Below are positions 56,442 through 64,000 of a stretch of DNA of 64,000 bases, in pieces. This DNA is from Gaeumannomyces sp. JS-464. Lineage: Eukaryota; Ascomycota; Sordariomycetes; Magnaporthales; Magnaporthaceae. The position numbers were made by a program, and so were the translations under genes. Position 1 is the stretch's first letter; every line of letters begins with the position of its first letter. Location: contig NGZR01000003.1 of NCBI GenBank assembly GCA_002197995.1, positions 5,456,001 through 5,520,000 on the forward strand. Reading direction: 5' to 3'. The notes below the pieces were generated by a model, which was not told the DNA's origin, did not search any database, and saw only the letters and a program-made list of their open reading frames with translations.

Positions 56442-59400
56442 TTTCGGGGTTGCGCCAACTATTTTTGCTGCGACGCTGGCTGGCTTCACGGAGTTTCCGA
56501 GATCGTCGCGACGCATTATTACCGCGCCTACTGCCATCAACCGAGTTGTCGACAATTTTGGTATGGTCCGTGCGCCAGGCGCGCGACAGGCGAACTCACG
56601 TGCTGATAAGCCTGTATCTTTCCCACCCATGCATTGATCTGTCGCGCACCCGTGCTTTACCCTTTCTGATGTTATTTCCGTCCCCAGTCCCCACCAATGT
56701 TGACTACCGCTCTCCGTCATTTGCATGCAGCCCATCCATCCCCTGTCACTCCTCCTCCTTGCCGTCCCCAAAACCTGGCGTGGAACCAAAATCCAAGTTT
56801 GACGGCGCTTTGCCCGCCCACCAGGCCGACCTCGCACCTCTTGAAGGGCGGCCGACCGGTTTCGATCACGTCCCTTCTTTCGATCCTGAAAGTCTAGCCA
56901 AGGTCGTTATGCTCTAAGGCCTCCCAACGTTGGCACGGCGCGACACTCACCATGCGCTCCCTGCCTCAGTCTGACCGGCAGCAATATTGATAACATGGTC
57001 GTCTTCAACCGCGAAAGCTCTTTTATTGCTTTCTCTCTCGACGACTCGATCATGGCGCGCACGCCTACCTAGGTACAAGCACATGATCCTGATCACTTGA
57101 TTAGCATATCGTCACCTTCTCCCCTTCCCTGGCACCTGTTGTTTGCCCTTTACCCATTCTATTTGCCTGCCGCTCAAGCCATTCATCTACCAAGGCGACG
57201 TGGGTTACAACAACATTTGCCGTTGGGTTCCAGTGACATCTGTCAAGGGCACAAGTGGCACGGTCGCTTTTGCTTCCGCGAGGACAACCTATCAGCTGGG
57301 AGATACCTGATCAGCCCCCATTCCAGGCGGGCTCGATCTCAGTCCCCTCGGCTACGGCAGTCCATCACGAGCCCATCAAGTTTTGGGAAGGCGACCAAAA
57401 AACAGGTTCTCTTGGCCCTTGTTCTTAGAGCACCGGGCCGCTCTGAGCTTAGGGATGCAGGATGGCCCTTTTGGGATCCCTCTCTGTTAGCGCTCAACTG
57501 ACCCGGCACGCCATATCCTGGCACGGGGTTTTGCCACCCGTGATCAAGTCCGCGGTTTGAAGAGCCGCGGAGCCAAAAGCCTGAATACAGCATGCAACAC
57601 TGTGCACGTATACCGTATGTACTGATCCTCAAGCTTGGCCGAAAATCCTTCTCGATCCTGTCACGCGAGGATTCCACCCGCCAAGGTTCTCCTCACATGT
57701 GTCTGGATCTCGCAGCACACACTTTACCCTGAGCGCCAGATGACGACCCAGTCTGCCCTTTGGACTGCTCGAACGTCCCAGGCTTGATACTTTCTTCGAC
57801 CATGGCGATGGCCTCGGGTCGCTCGGCCGGTATTCATCCGGGAGAAGACTCTGTCTACCAGCTGCAGTTTGGCGAGAGCGTTCTGGGTGCGCGATAGGAC
57901 CACGCAGCCAGAATAATGTTTTGATCCCTCGATCGGCAGCTGACTTACCCAGGCCGATTCCCCCATCCTGGCGCGGCCCGCAAACCCTCCACAAACATTC
58001 TCGCCATGTCCTTTGCAGTCACCCCGGTTGAATTGTCTCGTTCTCCCTGATTCAGTTCTCCCTAGCCTCGGAAGTCGGGCCCAGACTAGCTGGCCAAGTA
58101 TCTGGATTCAGCAAACATTCGGGACTAGTTTGAGAAGGAATACTCAATTTGAAATGCTTCGTTGCCTGTCGTCACCTCTACCAGGCACGCACTGTCAGCG
58201 GGGCGGATAATTTTTGCTCGACGATAGCATGTGCGATGACGATTGTCCGCCTCCTATCCCCTGACTTTGCCCGTCTTTCATCCTCCAACATTTCCTCGCC
58301 TGGATGGGTGGGACCTTTTGGAAGTCGCCTGACCAGGACCTCCCGGCCATCAGGACTTCTCGGCCAACACCTTCTCTATGTATGTATGCCCACCTCGGAC
58401 TGCTCTCCAGGCCGGTATCTTAAGTATCCCGATCCAAGCCATGGATACCATTCATATTGTGTTGAAATGCGAGGGATGGGCGACGAGCTCAGTTCGTCTC
58501 GTCCTGACTTGACGCGAATCGCTTGCTTGATTCCCACGATGGGTTCCGATAGGTGAAGCGGGTTCACTCTCATGTCTGTCTCTGCTCTCTGGCCACGATT
58601 TTCCTAGCCAGGCACGAGCCGTCGGTCGAGACGAGTCGGCACGACTTCAAGCACACCTTGGATGGCGGACCCGGGCCTCCCGACGAGCATCAGGATCGCC
58701 GATTCCCTGGTCAGGCCACTCGGGCGACACGTGGAGAAGTTTTAGCCGGAAACCAGCCGTGTCGCCCGTTTGCCTGGGATGTCAATCCCCAAGAAGAACT
58801 CTAAAGCGGGCGGGCTGTGACAACTGGTGTTGGACGACGACCCGACGCTGGATGGAAATTTGCAACATTTGGGGAGGACCCTGCAGGAGGACCCTGATTT
58901 TAGCAGCCATCCGTGCGGCGTCGGGGCTCTGTCGCTGATGTAATTGCCGCCATCCTTACCGCCCCCGGTCACCGCGATGCCCGAGGCCAGCGCCAACAAA
59001 CCCCCTGGCCATCTTTGCCAAGCCAAAGTACTGTAGGATGTCTGCATCTCCTGTCTGCTTTCTTCCCGCCCCTCTCTCCCACTGTCTGTCTCTCGCGTCA
59101 TGTAACCCAGCGCCCACGACTCGGTCTCCCTCTGGGTGTTGTGGACCCAGAAATCATGCAGTGTCGCAGGGCTTCTTGGAAGGATGCTCCCAAAATCAAG
59201 ATGCGGGTGTGGGCCCGCCATCGGAATGAACCCAGGAGCCCTATAACGGACATTCTACTATATACTGTAGACCCTTGCTGCCGCCCGCCTCCACCGAGAA
59301 ACAGGGCAGCAGGCTCACGGGCTGACGGGACATATCTGCCGCTTTGGCAATAATCCTTTGGCCGTGGTAAGCTGAGGTGGGAGACAAGGTGAAAGGTCAA

Positions 59401-59485
59401 CTAGGGCGGCCAATATCGTCCGCCCAAAAGGACCGCGGGCGGATGTCTGGGCGCTGCCCATATATCCCTTCTCCTCCTTTCTCCC
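56442..59485. other. 3-kb intergenic stretch between divergent genes
   Basis: It separates the leftward prp19 and rightward BTB gene, so both promoters lie here. Frames up to about 220 codons were checked by eye (for example 56258-56917 on the plus strand). They show no domain, no coherent splicing and unlikely composition. A transcribed non-coding RNA is possible but not supported by anything visible. Confidence 0.5.
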
Positions 59486-61103
59486 ATGATCCGTCTAAGT
59501 CTCTCAGTAAACAAGCCAAAGAGCAACCGCTCGTCCTTCAGCGTCCCTACTCCCCCAAACCATCCCCTGATGGGGTCTGTCGTCTACATGGCCGCGTCGC
59601 CCGCAGTCCGAACAAGGTCGAGCAGCTCGGTGAAGACGGTCAGGTCGGGACGGCCGACCAAGGGGAACCGGTCAAAGTCGACCCCGCTCTTGATGGGCGA
59701 CGTCACCGAGGAGGAAGGGCAACCGGCGTCCCCTATCGTCTTCGACCCGGACGGAGACCTACACCTCGCCGTGGGTACGGCCAAGGTGAACCCAATGCGA
59801 TTCGTCGTCTGCTCTCGGACACTGGCGCGGGCTTCGCCAGTGTTCAAAACTATGCTTTTCGGGGGATTCAGCGAATCGTCGAGGCCTGGGGGAACGCGGA
59901 GGACCAGCTCTCAGGCAAGCGCATCCAGCGGCTCGAACGGTGCTGCATCAGGAGGCAGCATGTCATCCGACAGCGGCTCGGTGCCCTCGTCCTCGTCGTC
60001 ATCCCTGCCGTTAGCATCCCCGGAGACATCAGCGACATCCCCCATAACCCCGCCGTCATCTACCACCTCGGTGACGTCCTTAGCGCTGCCGAAAGCGCAG
60101 GACGAGTGGGCGGTCGAACTGCCCGAGGACGACCCGAGGGCGTTTCGGATCCTGATGGGCATCATCCACAGCAGCTTCGCCGAGCACGTTCCCGAGACCA
60201 TCGAGCTGGTGGAGCTGTTCCACGTCGCGATCCTCACAGACAAGTACGACATGGCACGCCTGCTGCGGCCTTGGGCGGAGGGCTGGTGCTCGTCTCAGCG
60301 GGGGCGCCGCCACCCGTACCGTCTTTGGATCGCGTGGGTGCTCGGAGACGATGCCATGTTCGAGTCGGAGGCCCGGCGGCTCGCACTGGGCTGCCCGGTC
60401 AATAAGGATGGGCAGCTGCTCGTTAGGTGCACCAACGGAAACCTAATGCCGCTTGAAACTTTTGACTATCTGCGCCTGCCGGACATACTAGGTAATTTTA
60501 ACTCGCATCGGCCCCTGTTGCTTTGGCTAGTTCATCTTTCTTTTGTCCCATCGGCCCCACTAGATGGCCGGTGCTGGTCTTTGCCCGCCTACTGACAGGA
60601 CGATCCCAGAACCCATCGCGGCGACCCGGTTCGAGGCGGCAGACCAGATCCTCCAAAAGATCACTGCGGTGCACCGCAAGCTCGCGACGGCCAACGGGCG
60701 GCACTGCCGGGAGCCCGCGGCGAGCACCAAGCAGGAGTGCCGGCTCGACTGCGAAAACGCGCTGCTGGGCTCCATGGTCAAGGCGCTCGACGCCTGCGGC
60801 CTCTGGCCCATCCCCGCGGCGCCCCAGCTGACCGTCAGCCTGGACGCGCTCGTGGCCAAGGTGGCCAGCGCGGCCCAGATGATCCGCCCGCTCAGCTCAT
60901 CGGGCAGCTCCTTGTCGTCGATAGGCGGCGGCGGCGCCGCCGCCAGGCACACCGAGTGCAACCCGGGGGCCGAGATCGAGGACTTTGCGCGCCGCGTCCT
61001 GGCCGGCGTGCCCTCGCCCGTGCAGCACGTCCACCTGACACACATGGAGCTGCAGGCGGTCAAGTCGGGTCTGTCTGTCGGCACGGACAAGGCCCAGCTT
61101 TGA
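59486..61103 (+). CDS. BTB/POZ-domain protein, fungal type
   Basis: Two exons (59486-60491 and 60610-61103) encode about 499 residues with intact frame. The intron 60492-60609 has a GTAATT donor and a CAG acceptor, joining PDIL to EPIAATRFEAADQIL. The BTB fold runs from IVFDPDGDLHLAVG through FVVCSRTLARASPVFKTMLF. It is interrupted by a Ser/Thr/Pro-rich insertion of about 80 residues and resumes with ELPEDDPRAFRILMGIIHSS and VELFHVAILTDKYDMARLL. A helical C-terminal region follows, with an alanine-rich end. BTB proteins dimerise and often link substrates to cullin-3 or act in transcription. This subgroup is large and uncharacterised in fungi. The in-frame ATG at 59570 is an alternative start. 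Confidence 0.8.
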
Positions 61104-62099
61104 GGTAGGGCGTGTGTTCGGCGGTGGGGAGTCAGCTGTAGGTTACGGTCCATGTTGTGGGCTCTGTCCAGAGATTCTGCGCTCTGGTGATTTGTTCAAT
61201 GTTGCGCGGGGCCTTGTCGTCTGCTTTTTCTTGCTCTTTTGGTGACAGGCTGAAGCAGATGCCTCGCATATGGCGAGGTGTTTTCAGTCACTTTGTTTTA
61301 TTTCATGATGCATTACCGCACAGTGGGAAAGCGTAGTTTTTGTAATGATGTTTAGACAACCTGGTTTGGAGCTTCCAGAGATCCCCAGTTACGCAATGAA
61401 CACCGCAGTTTAAGCAACGAACGTTTCTCTCACGTTATGTGCTACAGTCTATCGATGCAAGATTTGCAATTTTCTGTTCAATAAGGTAAGACCCCGTTCA
61501 TGGAATACAATGCAGACACGACAGAAGCTAATCACTGCCAGAACAAGTTCAGTTGGGCTGATGGTGAACCTCATGGTTAAAGCAATATGAAATCACATCA
61601 AGGTTCTTCTTAATTACCCAATGAGTTAAAAAGAAAAAGGACAAGCCACTAGAAAAAACTAGTAGCAGCGCTGCAAAGGAATTATCGATTCTGAAAGCAG
61701 TAATTAAGGGCGTGTTCGCCCGTACGGTGTTTTTAGTTTTTTAACCCCCTTGTTGTTTTTTGCATGTTTTCTTCGAAGTGGAAACGGTTGCCGGGGTGGC
61801 CCTGTGGCAGATCATGTATTTTTAACCCTGTTTTCCGGTGGATTTAAATCCCCGGCAGCCGGGGGGCGTCCACCCGTCGAATGCAACGGCACGGACGATC
61901 AAAATAAAAGCTATTCCCAAAAAATCAAAAAATAAAAGCTATTCCCAAAATAAGAGCGGGCCGGCCGTGCAACGCGTTAACGCGAGTGGGAATAGCGTTA
62001 TAATTTGGAGGATTCAAAAGGCTTTTAAAGCTGGTAATAATATCGTTCGAAAGCCCGGAAGCTAAGCACTTTTATAGTATATAAAGGGAGAACTTTAAA
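61104..62099. other. intergenic passing into AT-rich repeat sequence
   Basis: After the BTB gene the sequence becomes AT-richer. From about 61700 it looks repeat-derived, with an imperfect direct repeat of AATAAAAGCTATTCCCAAAA at about 61905-61925 and 61931-61950. No open frame of note was seen. Confidence 0.5.
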
Positions 62100-63669
62100 A
62101 TGCTAGTTCTAAATAAAAAACAACGAAAACAACGACTTAAAATTACCATTCATATTACTTTCGTTATGCCTTACCACCTCGCCCTCCATACCCGGCGCCG
62201 GCGTTTAAAACAGGAAAATCGGGCCGTATTTGTGCAACCCCAATCTCTTATAGCCTTTATCGAGGATTTGGAAAATCCCCCGGCCACCCAAATTACGCTA
62301 AGAACTTTAACGATCTTTTTAAACGCCCTGGAGGCCGGCAATTTGCACGGCTTTTCCGATCCCTTTAAGGCTATGGAAGCCTCGGAAGCACCGGAGTCGC
62401 CTTTGCCGCCCTTTTTTACCCCTTCTTTCACACCCTTTCTCGTTTTATCTCTCGCTTCCTCCCTCGCTACGGCCTCGCAATCGACTTAAAGGACTTCCCA
62501 GGATGCCCGGCGACGTACGGATTAAACCGCCGACCAGTTGTTGGCTTTCCTCGAGGCCTTCGCGAAGGCCGGCCGGCAGGGAAAAACGAACCCGGCGATC
62601 GCCAACTGGCAAGCCAATGCTTTAAAACGGCGGCAAAAACCTTATCCGATTAGTAGCCCGATATCGATTAGTTAAAAAGGGTTAGGAACTGTTACAATTA
62701 GGGGTTTGCTTTTAAAGTAAGGCATTTCGGGGGTGGTAAGGACAGTATTGCTAATGCTAGTAAACAAGGGAATACGTAACTTAAAAGGACAATTTAATTA
62801 CTTGCTATAAGGGATGTTTAAAAGCTAACTTAAGTTAACTAATGCCGAAGCCTTAGTTAAAACTACCTAAAACAATAGGAAATCCATCCTTTATATATAC
62901 GCTGCCTTTTGCTTTATATTAGGTTGGATTTATAGCTTTGCTATAAATTTACAAATCCCTTTTGGATTTGTTGCTTTGTTACAAATCCACAAATCCTTTT
63001 TGGATTTGTTGCTTTATTACAAATTTATAAATCCCTTTCTTATTTACGTAATTTCACGTAATTAAAACGGGGCGAAGGTACCATTTTAAAGCCCCCTTTT
63101 ATCCTGCTATCCCGGGGGCTTGCATGCTGGTCGTAACATTAGGTTTCCCTTTTTAGGCCAAATCGTTTTAGCTACGTTTTATCGCCCCGCTTTTTATTAA
63201 TAGTAAATACTTTTTTTTTACCATTTCCCATTTTTATTTTATTTTAACAAAATGTTTAATCGAGTGCGAAAACGTCTTTTTGCGAAAAAAACCGTTAATT
63301 GTAAAAAGCTTTTAGCGATTATTTTCCTTAATTGCTACGAAATGCCTTTTTGTTCGTACTATTACGAGGTTTTAAAGCGTAAAAAATGTAAAACCTCTTT
63401 TTAAAACTCGTTTCGGTGCGTAAAATGTTTTCGGATTAATCGCTCGGGGTGCGACATTTTAAACCTTTTTTTTTAAACTTCGAAATATCGTCGTTTAGCA
63501 TTTTAAATTTAAAGCTAAGTTGGAAAAGGCGAAAAAAAAAGTTTTTCGTTTTTAAAAGCAAAAACGAATGTGGCTGGAAAAAATAATGCGCGCGGTGCGT
63601 CGCGGTATTAATTTAGTAAAGGAATTAAAGCGTATCGAGCGGGAAAAAGCTAACCAAGCGGCTCGTTAG
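62100..63669 (+). pseudogene. transposon-associated fungal gene, degraded, RIP-like
   Basis: Pieces of one repeat-family protein follow each other on the plus strand. The N-terminal part (62100-62489) includes QPQSLIAFIEDLENPPATQI and LTIFLNALEAGNL. At 63330-63480 a Cys-rich block reads MPFCSYYYEVLKRKKCKTSF, a stop, then NSFRCVKCFRINRSGCDILN. At 63520-63669 a basic helix reads LEKAKKKVFRF, a stop, then KQKRMWLEKIMRAVRRGINL and VKELKRIEREKANQAAR. This order (acidic N-terminus, CxxC-type cluster, basic C-terminal helix) is familiar from high-copy repeat-linked genes in filamentous fungi. The stops are TAA where CAA or CGA would be expected, and the region is AT-rich, both as expected of repeat-induced point mutation. 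The element type is not known. Confidence 0.6.
62935..63040. repeat. three tandem ~39-bp units with internal inverted repeats
   Basis: Three diverged copies of a unit built on GCTTTGTTACAAATCC and CTTTTTGGATTTGTT. Within each unit ACAAATCC and GGATTTGT form an inverted pair, so each copy can fold into a hairpin. Confidence 0.75.
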
Positions 63670-63810
63670 GCTGCTTTGCATTCCGAACCTTTTATAGCTT
63701 TTTCCGTTCCTTTTAATTAGCAGGTGCTTAAAGTTAATTTTAATTTAAACCTATTTGCTTTTTTAATTAAAGTAAATTGTAATTCCTTTTAATAATTTCT
63801 TTAAGTTTTG

Positions 63811-63949
63811 TAGCGTATTAAGCGTGGTTTTGGTTTTTTTGCCGAAATTTCGGGTTCGAATCCCGGCACGACCGTAAAGGTCGATAAGTTTTCAGGTTTA
63901 CCTCGAAGCTTATCGAGCTTTTATCTTTTTTTTTTTTTTTTTTTTTTTT
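63811..63949 (+). other. tRNA-like T-arm, paired hairpins and T24 tract (possible SINE tail)
   Basis: At about 63845-63865 the sequence TCGGGTTCGAATCCCGG forms a perfect T-arm with a pol III B-box (GGTTCGAATCC), followed by CACGACC. No 5' GGTCGTG acceptor partner and no proper anticodon arm is visible upstream; only a weak A-box-like TAGCGTATTAAG lies ~35 bases before. Downstream, CGACC/GGTCG and TCGATAAG/CTTATCGA form two hairpins, and a T24 run (63926-63949) follows. It is not a functional tRNA gene. A tRNA-derived SINE or a tRNA fragment carried by a repeat are the likely readings. Confidence 0.4.
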
Positions 63950-64000
63950 ATTAACCGTTCGGCGCAAACTCTTTTACCTTATTTGGTTTCGGTAAATGCT

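Noticed and set aside
56258..56917. 220-codon plus-strand frame upstream of prp19
   Set aside because: It overlaps the first prp19 exons in antisense, has no domain and its composition is not protein-like.
63811..63880. Functional tRNA gene at the T-arm-like sequence
   Set aside because: The acceptor partner, D-arm and anticodon arm are missing. Only the T-arm and adjacent 3' bases match.

Overview
The window looks like nuclear DNA from a filamentous ascomycete, most likely a Sordariomycete. Protein-coding genes have short introns (about 50-120 bp, GTNNGT donors, CTAAC/CTGAC branch sites), GC-rich exons and fungal-specific families (Clr5-domain proteins, the fungal Mvp1, Nab2 and Prp19 forms). 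AT-rich repeat relics sit between them. Species cannot be assigned from the sequence alone. There are no operons, and no CRISPR or other prokaryotic features.

Layout, left to right. 1-1133: the 5' part of a UBA-like (Dcn1-type) gene and an RGG-coding frame that leaves the window. 2372-7740: sorting nexin MVP1 and mitochondrial ribosomal protein uL15m. 7741-11374: a long gene-poor stretch leading to a first Clr5-domain gene (11375-13214). 14220-15079: a broken sulfotransferase-family fragment beside an A32 tract. 15334-19345: two fungal conserved genes. 20952-23751: an 8-bp target-site duplication enclosing a 2.78-kb Mutator-like DNA transposon with decayed transposase. 24724-26710: a second Clr5-domain gene. 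27639-31439: a secreted lactonase-fold gene with a disrupted frame and a Rossmann-fold oxidoreductase. 33140-34576: a likely SUMO-targeted ubiquitin ligase. 35392-43866: three poorly characterised fungal proteins. 44244-50987: an aldo-keto reductase, a Dal5-type transporter and a divergently transcribed TauD-type dioxygenase. 51715-56441: Nab2 and Prp19. 59486-61103: a BTB protein. 61104-64000: AT-rich repeat debris with a mutated transposon-associated gene and a tRNA-like tail.

Functional links are modest. Housekeeping genes for mRNA handling (nab2, prp19), endosomal sorting (mvp1), mitochondrial translation (uL15m) and ubiquitin/SUMO signalling are interspersed with accessory genes. The most coherent accessory unit is the transporter/TauD pair sharing a 1.28-kb promoter, which suggests sulfonate uptake and desulfonation.

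A technical pattern cuts across the window. Many otherwise conserved genes, including essential ones, lose frame by exactly one base, usually at a short run of C or G. Summed exon lengths return to multiples of three when those single bases are restored. This looks like base-calling or assembly error rather than gene death, and any automatic annotation of this window will be fragmented because of it. I did not find a convincing undescribed multi-gene system.
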